A stretch of DNA of 64,000 nt from Haloferax litoreum (GCF_009674605.1 NZ_WKJO01000001.1:434001-498000), one strand, 5' to 3'. Shown: positions 1-9,394, counted from the first letter of the stretch. Notes: a model not told the origin generated them from the letters alone. A program made the numbers and translations.

Positions 1-495
1 GTACTGTCTGTCCGGTTCGGGAATCTCTTCTAAATTGGTCGCCGTCTCGAAGATGACGCCGTTGAGTTGCTCAGCCGTGTCGAAGTACCAGTACGGCACC
101 TCCCCGAAGACACCGCTCTGGATGACGGGCATGTCGTTCTCCTCGAACGTTTCGACGACCGCCTCAGTGTCTTCGAACGCGAAGCAAGCAACGTGGTGGA
201 GGCCTTCCCCGTGTTCGTCGAGGTGTTCGGTGTAGATGCTCTCTCCCTCCTGTGGTTCGATGAGTTCTATCATCGTGTCGCCCGCGTACGTGAGCGCCAG
301 TGTCATCGAATAGTCGTGTTCTTCTCCCCTGTAGGTCGTGTCGTGGAGCGTCGGCGGCGCGAACTCGTAGACGTCCCACGGACCGAGTCCGAGGATGCCA
401 CCGAAGCGGTCCATCCCGTCGTCGATGTCTTCGACCACGAACGCAATCTGTGTTATCTCTGGAATCTCGATTCCGAGGTCTGGTATCTCGACCAT
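1..495 (-). CDS. VOC-fold (glyoxalase/methylmalonyl-CoA epimerase-like) protein, 3' end cut by the window edge
   Basis: 165 codons run from an ATG at 495 to the edge without a stop. The N-terminus (ITQIAFVVEDIDDGMDRFGG) is a typical vicinal-oxygen-chelate beta-alpha unit, and later segments (IELIEPQEGESIYTEHL, GLHHVACFAFED) match the second half of a single-domain VOC protein with metal-binding His and Glu. Families of this type include methylmalonyl-CoA epimerase and lactoylglutathione lyase, but the substrate cannot be read from the sequence. The gene is monocistronic as far as visible. A TATA-like ATATATTG lies about 25 bases upstream, which fits a short-leader transcript. Confidence 0.8.
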   Translation of the reverse strand, partial: MVEIPDLGIEIPEITQIAFVVEDIDDGMDRFGGILGLGPWDVYEFAPPTLHDTTYRGEEHDYSMTLALTYAGDTMIELIEPQEGESIYTEHLDEHGEGLHHVACFAFEDTEAVVETFEENDMPVIQSGVFGEVPYWYFDTAEQLNGVIFETATNLEEIPEPDRQY

Positions 496-590
496 GGTCG
501 ACAATCGTGCCCGAACACAATATATCAATTTTAAGACATTCTTGACAATCAGGTTTGGGGACTCGTTGGGTTACCACCTGACCGAGTTCG

Positions 591-1079
591 CTACGTCCGC
601 AGTACCTCTCCGAACTCGTCTTGGTACATCACATTCAGTCGGGTGATAGCCGAACGAATGTTCTGAATCTCCGAGTTATTCGAGAGAACCGGATTCACGT
701 CAACGACGTAGTCAGCGAGTCGTTCTGCGGCGACGACGACACCGTGAACGAGGCGTTTGAGGTCGGTCTCGACCGGATTCGAACCAGATGTCCAGACGGA
801 AACTGTCGATGCGCCGGCCTGGTTGAGGTGGAGGATGTGGTCCGAATAGAGGTAGTGAACGTCGGCATCGCTTCCCTCCATCACGTCGATAGTGGCCTCG
901 CAGATTCGGCGTACCGTGTAGACGACGGCATCGTCGATGGGGTACGCCGTCGGACTCCCGTCGAGGTACGTGTCGTCGACGACGTACCTGATTCCTGCAC
1001 CCGCGGCTATCTCCCCGTCTTCTATCGCGTCTCTGAAGTTCTCGTTTAGGTCGAGTTCGACGTTCACGTCTCTCACCAC
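591..1079 (-). CDS. Hypothetical protein, 162 aa
   Basis: A soluble, acidic protein with no signal peptide or membrane segment that I can see. It begins MVRDVNVELDL and is predicted to be mixed alpha/beta, with a helical C-terminal third. I do not recognise the family. It resembles the unknown protein at 59187-59813 faintly: both open MV(R/N)DV-V and share a similar spacing of hydrophobic blocks. That may be a real distant relation or chance. It is transcribed divergently from the membrane protein at 1284. Confidence 0.6.
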   Translation of the reverse strand: MVRDVNVELDLNENFRDAIEDGEIAAGAGIRYVVDDTYLDGSPTAYPIDDAVVYTVRRICEATIDVMEGSDADVHYLYSDHILHLNQAGASTVSVWTSGSNPVETDLKRLVHGVVVAAERLADYVVDVNPVLSNNSEIQNIRSAITRLNVMYQDEFGEVLRT

Positions 1080-1283
1080 CGAAAGGCGTCAGTGTCACGT
1101 CGTTGGTACGCCGTGATGACCCGTCTGTTCACCTGCACGACTCGCATGTCCATTCGCAGTCACATCAGGGTTGTTGGGTTCGACTACAGTTCGTGCGGAA
1201 TACCCCTCGCTCAGTCTCACATTCGTGACAGTCGGGAGAGTGAGTAATACACGTTGATTTTGTAACAGGTCATACAGTACCGC

Positions 1284-1946
1284 ATGAGACTGGACCCAGT
1301 GATTGCACACCCACCGCGGAGCTTGTACCGTGATGCACTCACCGAAGAGGCGGAACGCGCCGCGGAGACGGAAGCAGAAGTCGGGCTAGAAGAAGAGGAA
1401 GCGGGGAGGGGATTGGACGTTCTCGTCGGTGAATCCCGTCGAGAGGAAGCCGTTGTTCGTGAACGCGAGGAAGAACCGTCTGACCTCGCGGGCGTGAGTG
1501 ATGCGCTCTACCAACTGAAGAACACCATCCCCAAGGAAGTGCTCGTCCTCTGGGCGGCGTTAGAGGGAGCAGTCAGACTCTATGGCCTCCCGTTCGAGGT
1601 GTACGTGGCGCTCGTCGCGTTCATCACGCTCGTGATGCCAGTCTACGTCTACCGCGCAATCGAGAAACCGGACACCCCGACGCTCGAAACGACACCCGGA
1701 CAGTGGTGGGACACCGCCAATATCCAGTGGCAGAGTCTCCTCTCTGCGGGTGCGTTTCTCGTCTGGGTGTACTACCTCGGCGGCCCATTTGCCATGGCCG
1801 GACTCCAAGACCCGGGCATCGCTGCCATCCTCGTCATCATCTACCCCGTGTTGGTCGTCACCTCCCAATTCTACGGAAGTTACGTCATCTACCAACTCGA
1901 AAAGATGCGTAAGCCCGGTACTGAGCGGTCACAGGACACCGTGTGA
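1284..1946 (+). CDS. Membrane protein of unknown function, 220 aa
   Basis: The first 75 residues are hydrophilic and very rich in Glu and Arg (EEAERAAETEAEVGLEEEEAG), probably a cytoplasmic or coiled-coil region. The rest holds about three to four membrane segments (VLVLWAALEGAV, VYVALVAFITLVMPVYVY, SLLSAGAFLVWVYYL, IAAILVIIYPVLVV). The protein ends in a short charged tail. No catalytic motif is visible and I do not recognise the family. The start is the first in-frame ATG after the intergenic gap. It has no co-directional neighbour within 270 bases. Confidence 0.65.
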   Translation: MRLDPVIAHPPRSLYRDALTEEAERAAETEAEVGLEEEEAGRGLDVLVGESRREEAVVREREEEPSDLAGVSDALYQLKNTIPKEVLVLWAALEGAVRLYGLPFEVYVALVAFITLVMPVYVYRAIEKPDTPTLETTPGQWWDTANIQWQSLLSAGAFLVWVYYLGGPFAMAGLQDPGIAAILVIIYPVLVVTSQFYGSYVIYQLEKMRKPGTERSQDTV

Positions 1947-2184
1947 AGTGGGAGTGGAAATTAGGATTTCACGTCGCCGCTCGTGGAGTGGACTCTACCT
2001 CACCTTTCCCGGTACGACACCCAAGTCGCGACTCCACTGATTCTCACGAGTGAGATTTTCGTCACTACTTGGTGTCAATTGAAAAGACACATCTCGGACC
2101 AGACTCTACTATAGATTCCAAGATATCACAGATAAGGCCGCTCATTCGACCGTTTTCGAGTTGGTCAGTGTTCCACAATCACAC

Positions 2185-2213
2185 TGTCAAAATTTAAATA
2201 CCGAAATCTGACA
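2185..2213 (+). promoter_or_regulatory. Promoter of the pilus operon: TATA element inside a TGTCA/TGACA inverted repeat
   Basis: AATTTAAATA at 2191-2200 is a good archaeal TATA box about 30 bases before the ATG at 2225, which predicts a leaderless or near-leaderless mRNA. TGTCA (2185-2189) and TGACA (2209-2213) are inverted copies placed on both sides of the box. A regulator bound there would compete with TBP, so this is a candidate operator. The rest of the 1947-2224 gap holds nothing else I can identify. Confidence 0.5.
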
Positions 2214-2224
2214 ATCCCCGTAAT

Positions 2225-4522
2225 ATGCCTACCCAAGGTGATACCGAGGGGACGGAGCAACCCACTCCGACCCTCGAGTTCGGACCCACCTCGACACCCA
2301 TCGAGGAGGGTGGCGTTCCAGCCCCGGTTCCACCGGACGACCCAGCGGCGTGGTACGCGCCGAGCGTTCGGTCACAGTACGAAGTCGCACCCGATACAGT
2401 CGTGACTATCAGCGACGCTGACCACGGGTTCGACTACGATGTCCGGGAACCGACGCTCGGCGTTCGAGAGACACGAGCGCTGGAGACTGTCCGCGACCAC
2501 TTCTCGACTGTCGTTCGCCGCCGACCGCTCACACGCGAAGGTGCCGCAGAACGAGCGTCAGTCGGCCTCTCTCCGAAGTACCGACGCATCCTCGACCGGT
2601 TGTTGGACCTCTCGCCACCCTCACGACGGCGCGTCGAACACTACGCACTCGCCGATTTACGCCTCCTCGGCGACGTGACACCGCTCGCGTTAGACGACCG
2701 AATCGAAGTGGTCGATGCCGGTCGTGGAGACGGGAGTGAACGACTCGTCGTCCACACGGAAAACTTCGCACCTGCGACGACGGCGTTCGACTCCGACGTA
2801 GCCTTCGCCGACCGCATCGCCGCAGAGCGTATCGAACACTATACAGTTCCGTTCGCCGGGTACGACGTCGACGTCGTCGTCTACCGCGATAGACTCCTCG
2901 GTGACGACCGGTTCGCGACGAAGTACGCGGTTCTCGAACCAGACCTGGTTCCGGGTGACACAGCACTCATCGAGGAGTGCAAAGAGCGCATCTGGGAGGC
3001 GAACGTCGACGACGTGGTCTCAGACCGCGTCGGGTTCGTTCGCGAACGCGCCCGTGAGTTCCTGTCTCGACGTCTCACCGCCCGCAACACGAAAGCGTGG
3101 GTCGATGCGACGCGATTTCGAGTTCGCTCTGCGCTGGCCGAGTACGGCATCACCCTACCACCCGTCGACCGGCGGTTCGCACAGGACCGCCTCGACGACC
3201 TAGTGTACTACGTCCTCCGCGACTACGTGGGAGAGGGTATCCTCACGGTCCCCATCCGTGACCCGAATCTCGAAGATATCGAGGCGAACCGCGTCGGCGA
3301 GCGTGTGAAGGTCATCCCACGGGCCGACGTGACCGGTCGCGGTGGTCTCCGCGTTCCGACGAACCTCGTCTTCCAAGACGAGACGGAGTTCACCAACGTC
3401 GTGACCCAACTCGCGGCGGCGGACGGCGTGGAGTTGAACGCCTCGAACCCGAGTGCGAAGGTGAACCTCCGTCCGGGTTCCGTCGGTGGGTCCCCGTCGA
3501 GCGACCCCGACGAGACGATTCGCTGTGCAGTGGCCTTACCCGTCATCTCCGAGGGCGGACCACACGTCTCGATTCGAAAGCAGTCCGGCAACGTGCTGAC
3601 GCCAATCGACCTCGTCCAGAGTGGGTCGGTCTCGACCGAACTCGTCACGCTGCTCTGGTTGTGCTACGAGCACCACCGGGTCGTCCTGTTCTCTGGGTCG
3701 ACCGGCGTCGGAAAGACGACGCTGATGAACGCACACATGCCGTTCATCCCGTACGACCATCGGCCAATCAGCATCGACGAGGGGTCGCGAGAGGTCCACC
3801 TCCCACACGAGACTGGCATCTCGCTCACGACGCGCGACCACGAATCCGAGTTCAAGCGCGTCTCGATGGCCGACCTGATGACCGAAGCCAACTACCTGAA
3901 CCCGGACGTGGAGGTCATCGCCGAAATCAACACGCCGGCGTCGTTCGCGACGTTCGCGGAGACGTTGAACACCGGCCACGGCGTCATCGGGACGACACAC
4001 GCCGCAGACGTCGAGACGCTCGTCAACCGCGTCATCGAACAGGGTCTGCCCCCATACTTGCTCCGTGAACTCGACCTCGTCGTGTTTCCGCACAAGGTCG
4101 ACGGCGAACGGTACGTCGCCGAAGTGGTCGAACTCGTCCCCGAGTCGGAGTACGACGAGACCTGGGGACGACGTGGCGTAGTCGAGAAAGACGGCCGCAC
4201 CCTCCACTGGAACACCGTCGGTCGGCGGACACCCGAAGGGGCGTTCGACATCTCGTACGAACACCCACAGTTGGGTGACGACCACCGACGCGTCGGGATT
4301 CGTTTGTTCCACCGCATCGCCGAGGCCACCGACCGAGAGGTCGAGTCCGTCGAACGCGAGTTCCACCGCAAACACCGGTACGTCGAGTACCTCGTCCGTG
4401 AGAGCGTGACCGACGTCGACCAACTGTTCGGGTTCCTCTCCGACTTGCGGACAGACGAGGCGGCGACGGTCGAACGCGTCCGTCGTCGGATGGCCGAACG
4501 CGAGACCGCAGGAGAACCGTGA
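2225..4522 (+). CDS. pilB: Type IV pilus-type secretion ATPase (PilB/GspE/VirB11 family), 765 aa
   Basis: This is the motor that powers assembly of a type IV pilus-like structure at the inner face of the membrane. A long N-terminal region of about 400 residues precedes the ATPase core. The core has a Walker A motif (GSTGVGKTT, about residues 490-498), an acidic box (PDVEVIAEIN) and a His box (TGHGVIGTTHAADVETLVNR). The length fits haloarchaeal PilB proteins, which are longer than bacterial GspE. Its stop overlaps the start of pilC by four bases, so the two are translationally coupled. Haloarchaea usually carry several pilB-pilC pairs, and which paralogue this is cannot be decided here. Confidence 0.9.
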   Translation: MPTQGDTEGTEQPTPTLEFGPTSTPIEEGGVPAPVPPDDPAAWYAPSVRSQYEVAPDTVVTISDADHGFDYDVREPTLGVRETRALETVRDHFSTVVRRRPLTREGAAERASVGLSPKYRRILDRLLDLSPPSRRRVEHYALADLRLLGDVTPLALDDRIEVVDAGRGDGSERLVVHTENFAPATTAFDSDVAFADRIAAERIEHYTVPFAGYDVDVVVYRDRLLGDDRFATKYAVLEPDLVPGDTALIEECKERIWEANVDDVVSDRVGFVRERAREFLSRRLTARNTKAWVDATRFRVRSALAEYGITLPPVDRRFAQDRLDDLVYYVLRDYVGEGILTVPIRDPNLEDIEANRVGERVKVIPRADVTGRGGLRVPTNLVFQDETEFTNVVTQLAAADGVELNASNPSAKVNLRPGSVGGSPSSDPDETIRCAVALPVISEGGPHVSIRKQSGNVLTPIDLVQSGSVSTELVTLLWLCYEHHRVVLFSGSTGVGKTTLMNAHMPFIPYDHRPISIDEGSREVHLPHETGISLTTRDHESEFKRVSMADLMTEANYLNPDVEVIAEINTPASFATFAETLNTGHGVIGTTHAADVETLVNRVIEQGLPPYLLRELDLVVFPHKVDGERYVAEVVELVPESEYDETWGRRGVVEKDGRTLHWNTVGRRTPEGAFDISYEHPQLGDDHRRVGIRLFHRIAEATDREVESVEREFHRKHRYVEYLVRESVTDVDQLFGFLSDLRTDEAATVERVRRRMAERETAGEP

Positions 4523-6438
4523 CCGAGTTTGACACCCCAATCGACGACCGACGAGTCGACCACGTGCGTTCGCTCTCGGTCCTCGACAGAGCACTGTACG
4601 CGCTGTTCGCTCGGCACGTCGATTCGTCGCGGCACGACCGAGACCGCCGGCGCTACCGTGGCACCGACCTGCGGGTGAGTTTCGACTTGTATCTCGCACG
4701 CACGTACGGTCTCGCGTGGCTAACGGGGGCGTTCGTCGCCCTACCGACGGTACTCGTCGTTCTCGCAGTCCCCGACGGAACCATCGACGGTGCGTTGGAC
4801 GTGCTTCGTACCGTCGTTCCACTCGTCGATAACGTCCCAGTTCCCGTCGTTCCACGCCTCCCCGTCGCGGTGCTGGTCGCACTCGGTGTGGTGACGGCGA
4901 CACGGCACGCCGTGCTCGTCGCCGCCGGCCGCTATCTTGGCTGGCGGGCCACTGCTCGTCGGGAGAACATCGAACGGACACTCCCCGGTGCCGTTCGGTA
5001 CCTCCACGTCCTCTCGTCGGGGAGCGACGGTCCACGCGAGATGCTCAGGCGCGTCGCCGAAACCGACGCCTACGGCGAGACGGCAGTCGCCTTCCGAGGC
5101 GTCCTCAACACGGCATCGTTGACAGGGAACGTGAACGAGGGACTCCGACGCGTCGCCCGCGACACGCCTTCAGAAGGGATGCTCTCGCCGTTTCTCCTGA
5201 AGTTCCGAGAGCACGCGGGGCAGGGGGAAGACGCCCTCCGAAACTACCTCCGCATGGAGAGTCGGATGCTCGGTCACCGACAGGACCGTGCCCGTGACCG
5301 CGCAGCGGGATTCCTCGAACTCCTCGCAGAACTGTTCATCGTCCTCCTCGTCCTTCCGTCACTCCTCGTCATCGTCCTCACGGTGATGAGTGTCATCGCA
5401 CCCGGTCTCTCGACGCAGGTCGTCACACCGGTCGGCGAGACGACCATCCGGGGCGTCGTCGTCTACGCCAGTGCGGCGTTCATCGTGGGCGTGGGACTCG
5501 CCGCCAGTCTCTTGATTGCTGGCCTCCGGCCACCAGACCAGTCCATCGAGTACGAGCGACCACCGACGGCACTCGAAACGCTCGGTACGACACTCACGAA
5601 CCCCGCCAGTGCCGCAGTCGTATTCGTGTTCCCCGCACTCGTCGTCGCCGGAATCGCTGGCCTCGCGGGGACAGACGTAGTCGGCACTGCACTCGCTGGG
5701 TACGTCGCGTACGCGACTCCAGTCGGTATCGTCGGGGTTCGACGTGCCCGCATCGATGACGCGAAAGACCGTGAATTGAAAGACTTCGTCCACGCCGTCT
5801 CGGGACACGTCAGCCTCGGTCGCCCCTTCGCGGCGGCCGTCGAACACGTCGGACGCGACGTCGACCTCGGCCCACTCGACGCCGACGTCGCCGACCTCGC
5901 ACTCAACCTCAGACTCACTGCCCCGAGTGCGGGCACGGACGTGAATCTCCGAACTGCCGCCCTCGAACGCTTCGTCGAACGTGTTGGAACACCGATGGCC
6001 GAACAGACCATCGGCCTCGTCGTCGGTGCACTCGACGGCGGGAGCGACACGGGAACCGTCTTCGACACGCTCCAGACGGAGATTGGTCGCCTCTACCACG
6101 AGAAACGCGCCCTCCGCTCTGGACTCCTCGTGTACGTCGCCGTCGGGTGGACGACTGCACTGCTGGTCGTCGGTATCACCGTCGCCGTCAACGTCCACGT
6201 CTTCGACGGATTCGCACAACTCTCGTCGCTCTCGACGACAGGGTCGTTCGCCCTCGACGCGGGTGCGGTCGACTTGACCCGTGACCGGTACCGAATGTAC
6301 GTCGTCACGCAGGCGACGATGCTCGCGTCTGGGTGGTTCGCCGGCACAGCGAGTCGCGGTCGGTACGAAGCGCTCCTCCACTCCGCCGCCCTCGTCACCG
6401 TGTGTTACCTCGTCTACGCAGGCGGTGGTCTGATATGA
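4519..6438 (+). CDS. pilC: Type IV pilus platform protein (PilC/TadC, T2SSF family), 639 aa
   Basis: A polytopic membrane protein that anchors the pilus assembly ATPase and guides pilin insertion. It has two T2SSF-type cytoplasmic domains (around residues 150-260 and 400-520), with membrane segments near 70-90, 105-135, 265-300, 310-335, 360-410, 545-570 and 600-639. The GTG start overlaps pilB (GTGA) and the stop overlaps the next gene (ATGA). This is an unbroken operon of seven genes. No prepilin peptidase gene is in the window, so processing would depend on a peptidase encoded elsewhere. Confidence 0.88.
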   Translation: MTEFDTPIDDRRVDHVRSLSVLDRALYALFARHVDSSRHDRDRRRYRGTDLRVSFDLYLARTYGLAWLTGAFVALPTVLVVLAVPDGTIDGALDVLRTVVPLVDNVPVPVVPRLPVAVLVALGVVTATRHAVLVAAGRYLGWRATARRENIERTLPGAVRYLHVLSSGSDGPREMLRRVAETDAYGETAVAFRGVLNTASLTGNVNEGLRRVARDTPSEGMLSPFLLKFREHAGQGEDALRNYLRMESRMLGHRQDRARDRAAGFLELLAELFIVLLVLPSLLVIVLTVMSVIAPGLSTQVVTPVGETTIRGVVVYASAAFIVGVGLAASLLIAGLRPPDQSIEYERPPTALETLGTTLTNPASAAVVFVFPALVVAGIAGLAGTDVVGTALAGYVAYATPVGIVGVRRARIDDAKDRELKDFVHAVSGHVSLGRPFAAAVEHVGRDVDLGPLDADVADLALNLRLTAPSAGTDVNLRTAALERFVERVGTPMAEQTIGLVVGALDGGSDTGTVFDTLQTEIGRLYHEKRALRSGLLVYVAVGWTTALLVVGITVAVNVHVFDGFAQLSSLSTTGSFALDAGAVDLTRDRYRMYVVTQATMLASGWFAGTASRGRYEALLHSAALVTVCYLVYAGGGLI

Positions 6439-7163
6439 CTCGTCCCGTGCCTTCGGCTGTTCGTGCCCAATCGAACGTCGTCGGCGCCGCCCTCTTGCTC
6501 GGCATCGGTGTCGTCGCAATCGGTCTGTTGACAGCGAGCGTCGGCACACTCGTCGATGCACAGGTCACCACAGCGGACGCCGACGCTGCGACGAACGGAT
6601 TCGCATCTCTCAGAGACGGTGTGTTCGCGGGAGGCAATAGCACGCATCCGGTTCGCGTCTCCGACGGACAACTCTCCCGTGTGAACCGTACCGTCCGGGT
6701 CGTCGCCGAACAGGGAGCAAACAGAACCTACGACGCCGACGGGTACGTCGCCACGTTCGGTGACCACCGAATCGCGTTCGTCGGCGGGGCCGTAGTCAGG
6801 GGTACAGGGAACAACTCTCGACTCGTCACGCCCGTCCCATTCTCCATCGCTGGTGACGCGGCGTTCCTCCCACTTCCGACGCTGACAGCATCGTCAACAG
6901 ACGGCGGGGGACTCGATGGTGGGTCTGTGCTTCGGGCGCGGACCACCCGACGTATCGACGACTTCCCGAGCGACGAATACGCCATCGCCGTCGAGACGAC
7001 GACGCCACGCGCGTGGGAACGAGCGTTCCAACGTCGCGGGTTCAATGCAACCCAGACAGACCTCGACGGCGATGGTATCCCGAGTGTCGTCGCAACCGCC
7101 CCTGACGAACGGACACTCACGGTGGCAACGTACGACCTCACGGTGGTGGTCGACCGTGGCTGA
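6435..7163 (+). CDS. Pilin-like protein 1 of the pil operon, 242 aa
   Basis: The ATG at 6435 overlaps the pilC stop (ATGA), which sets the start. A short positive leader ends in RAQSNV, directly followed by one membrane segment (about residues 15-38, VGAALLLGIGVVAIGLLTAS). A large extracytoplasmic domain rich in Asn-X-Thr/Ser sites and beta-strand patterns follows. This is the architecture of archaeal pilins and minor pilins: a type III-like leader, a hydrophobic helix and an outside head. I infer a pilin or pseudopilin role from this and from the operon; no family is identified with certainty. Confidence 0.7.
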   Translation: MTRPVPSAVRAQSNVVGAALLLGIGVVAIGLLTASVGTLVDAQVTTADADAATNGFASLRDGVFAGGNSTHPVRVSDGQLSRVNRTVRVVAEQGANRTYDADGYVATFGDHRIAFVGGAVVRGTGNNSRLVTPVPFSIAGDAAFLPLPTLTASSTDGGGLDGGSVLRARTTRRIDDFPSDEYAIAVETTTPRAWERAFQRRGFNATQTDLDGDGIPSVVATAPDERTLTVATYDLTVVVDRG

Positions 7164-7719
7164 CGCACGTGGGTCGTCGAGTCGTTCGTGGACCGGGGGG
7201 CGACAGTCCGACTATCGAGGGATGGTTCCCGTCGTCGGCAAAGCACTCGAAGCGGCCATCGTCGTGCTGTTTATCGGCCTGTTGACCACCGTCATGTTCG
7301 GTGGGGTCGTCCCCGACCACCGTGACGCAGTTGCGCACGAACTCGCAGAGCGAACACTCGCGACGGCGACAGAGAGCATCGAAGAGACTGGCACGGTTCC
7401 CGACTCGACAGTCCGTGGACAGCGACTGACGACAGTCGATATCCCGCGGTCGATTCGGGGGAGCACCTATCGAATCGAGTACGACCAGAACGCGTCGTTC
7501 GGCGACGACCCGAACGCGACGACACCCGCGCTGGTCCTCGACCACCCTCGCGACGTATTCGACCGTCGTATCCCAGTTACGCTCCCTGATCCGGTGAACG
7601 TCTCGGGGACGTGGGACAGCGGAACAGACAGTGTCGTCCGCGTCGTCGTCGAGGACGACGAGACGACGCTCGAACTCGTGAACGAAGGTGCCACGAGTAC
7701 CGGAGGCGGCGATGGGTGA
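7156..7719 (+). CDS. Pilin-like protein 2 of the pil operon, 187 aa
   Basis: A GTG at 7156 overlapping the previous stop is the best start, because the frame is in operon phase and the N-terminus then reads VADARGSSS. After a basic leader ending DYRGMVPVVG comes one membrane helix (KALEAAIVVLFIGLLTTVMF, about residues 30-50). An acidic extracytoplasmic domain (HELAERTLATATESIEE) follows and ends in a Gly/Thr-rich tail. The design is the same as that of its neighbours. The function is inferred from context only. Confidence 0.65.
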   Translation: MADARGSSSRSWTGGRQSDYRGMVPVVGKALEAAIVVLFIGLLTTVMFGGVVPDHRDAVAHELAERTLATATESIEETGTVPDSTVRGQRLTTVDIPRSIRGSTYRIEYDQNASFGDDPNATTPALVLDHPRDVFDRRIPVTLPDPVNVSGTWDSGTDSVVRVVVEDDETTLELVNEGATSTGGGDG

Positions 7720-8428
7720 CGGACTCTGGTCCGACCACTGGTCGGCTCCACCGAGGGGGTCTAGAGGCCAGACGACACTCGCTGGGCTGGCGGTGGCACT
7801 CGTCCTCCTGACGACAGTCACCGCCGGAAGCATCGTCGCCGCCGACCGAGCACTCTCGGACGCGACCGATACCTCACTGGACCGTGCTCGAGCAGACCGT
7901 GCTGCGACCGCACTCGTCACGGACTCGCCGGTAGTCACGTCGCATGGTTACGTCGACGCGCAACGCGCGAACGAGACGAACGCGACCGAACTCGCGGCCG
8001 CGATCCCGACACTTCGTGGCGTCGCGTTCAGTGTGCGGTTCGATGGCGACGAAATCGCGGCACGAGGAGACGTGAGCGATAGCGTCCACGTCTCACGGGG
8101 TGTCGTCGTCGCCGACTATCACACCGATAGTGAGAGCATCGACGTGGACGGCGAAGACGCGACGACACTCGACGGGAGGACCGGGCGAATCGAATTCGAC
8201 GTGGACCCTGGAGCCAACACGACAGTTCGAACGATTCGCGTCGGCGACAGAGTCGTCCTCCACCGACCGACCGGTATCGAAGGAACACACAGCGTGAACG
8301 TCTCGTCGCACGCGGCTCCCGTAATCCGTGTCGACGTGGCCGGGCCTGCACCCGCTGGGACAGTGACGGCCACGGCCCGTGTCTTCGAGACACGCACTGG
8401 TCGCATCGAGGTGGCTGTCGATGCGTGA
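7712..8428 (+). CDS. Pilin-like protein 3 of the pil operon, 238 aa
   Basis: The ATG at 7712 overlaps the previous gene by eight bases. The leader ends in SRGQTTL, followed by a membrane helix (AGLAVALVLLTTVTAGSIVAA, about residues 24-46) and a domain of about 190 residues predicted to lie outside the cell, with many Asn-X-Thr sites. The RGQ motif just before the helix is shared with proteins 4 and 5, which supports a common signal and a common family. Probably a minor pilin or pilus-associated protein. Confidence 0.67.
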   Translation: MGDGLWSDHWSAPPRGSRGQTTLAGLAVALVLLTTVTAGSIVAADRALSDATDTSLDRARADRAATALVTDSPVVTSHGYVDAQRANETNATELAAAIPTLRGVAFSVRFDGDEIAARGDVSDSVHVSRGVVVADYHTDSESIDVDGEDATTLDGRTGRIEFDVDPGANTTVRTIRVGDRVVLHRPTGIEGTHSVNVSSHAAPVIRVDVAGPAPAGTVTATARVFETRTGRIEVAVDA

Positions 8429-8870
8429 GCGAATCCTGTGGGCGATGGCCGAACTCGTCGGTTGCCGTCGGTCCGACGCCCGTGGCCAACTCTCGTTGAC
8501 GGTGGTCGAAGCGACCATCGTCACCCTCTTCGTCCTCGCCGTCGCCGCGAGTTTTACGTTGACACCGACGCCAATGCAGACAGCATCACTCGACCAGCAG
8601 GCGACCGACGCCGCGGCACTAGTCGCGAGTGTACCTGCAGACGCCCCCGGAACGCTTCTCGGCGTCGCGTGCGAGTCATCCGGAGACTTCGACACCCGGG
8701 CAGAGCAGTTGCACACCACTGCGTCGACTGGTCTCCCAGATGGTGCGTTCGTCTGGCTCCGAACGAGCGTCGGGTCGGTTGGCACACCACCTCCGGATAG
8801 CGCACGGGTCGGTACCGCGTCCGCCGTGGTCCCGCGGTGCACCGCGACGTTGGAGGTGTGGTACCCGTGA
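8421..8870 (+). CDS. Pilin-like protein 4 of the pil operon, 149 aa
   Basis: The ATG at 8421 overlaps the upstream stop by eight bases. The leader contains DARGQLSLTVVEATIVTLFV: RGQ-L-S-L with a Glu at position +5 of the mature helix, as in many pilins. The helix is followed by a domain of about 100 residues with four cysteines or fewer. The Glu near the start of the hydrophobic segment is the clearest pilin-like trait in this set. The role is inferred. Confidence 0.67.
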   Translation: MRERILWAMAELVGCRRSDARGQLSLTVVEATIVTLFVLAVAASFTLTPTPMQTASLDQQATDAAALVASVPADAPGTLLGVACESSGDFDTRAEQLHTTASTGLPDGAFVWLRTSVGSVGTPPPDSARVGTASAVVPRCTATLEVWYP

Positions 8871-9394
8871 GTCCTCGCTGTTCCGACTGCTCACAGAGCG
8901 ACCAGCGCGGACAACTCGTCCTCGTCTCGGGAGCAGTCGTCGTCGTCGCGTTGTTCGCACTCGTCCTCGTCCACGCGCAACTCGCGTACGTCGGCGCGTC
9001 GACGACGCCACCCGTCACGGACGTCGCGGCGTCGACTGAAGATGCCGTCGAGATGGCGACAGCAGGCGTCGCTGGACGATACGATTGGCCCGCGAGGAGG
9101 TCGGCAGTCACCGACTTCAGGTCACGTCTCGACCCTGCACTCGTGCGAATCGAACGAGCACACACGAACGGTGGCGGGGCCTCGCTTACGACGAACCAGT
9201 CGGCCGCCGCCGGGTGGGCGCTCAGAGACTGCCCCCGCGGGACGTACCGAGACTTCGGTCCGTGTGTCGCAGACGACGGCGTCGTCGTACAAGAACGGGC
9301 AGGCGAGACCACAGTCGTCGCCGTCGCCGTGGACATCGCCATCGGCACGCCTCGCTCACAGACCGACCTGACACTCGTCGTTCGTCCGGAGTGA
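8867..9394 (+). CDS. Pilin-like protein 5 of the pil operon, 175 aa
   Basis: A GTG start at 8867 overlaps the preceding TGA by three bases. The leader is Cys-rich (SPRCSDCSQS), then QRGQLVLVSG leads into one membrane helix (AVVVVALFALVLVHAQLA, about residues 23-42). The outside domain ends with an RDC/FGPC cysteine pair that could form a disulfide. It is the last gene of the operon; the next promoter lies after 9400. Confidence 0.65.
   Translation: MSPRCSDCSQSDQRGQLVLVSGAVVVVALFALVLVHAQLAYVGASTTPPVTDVAASTEDAVEMATAGVAGRYDWPARRSAVTDFRSRLDPALVRIERAHTNGGGASLTTNQSAAAGWALRDCPRGTYRDFGPCVADDGVVVQERAGETTVVAVAVDIAIGTPRSQTDLTLVVRPE

Noticed and set aside
3536-5035. Long minus-strand reading frame of about 500 codons antisense to pilB/pilC
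   Set aside because: It is Arg-rich, has no recognisable domain, and lies opposite well-supported PilB/PilC. In GC-rich halophile genes, the reverse frames stay open by codon bias.
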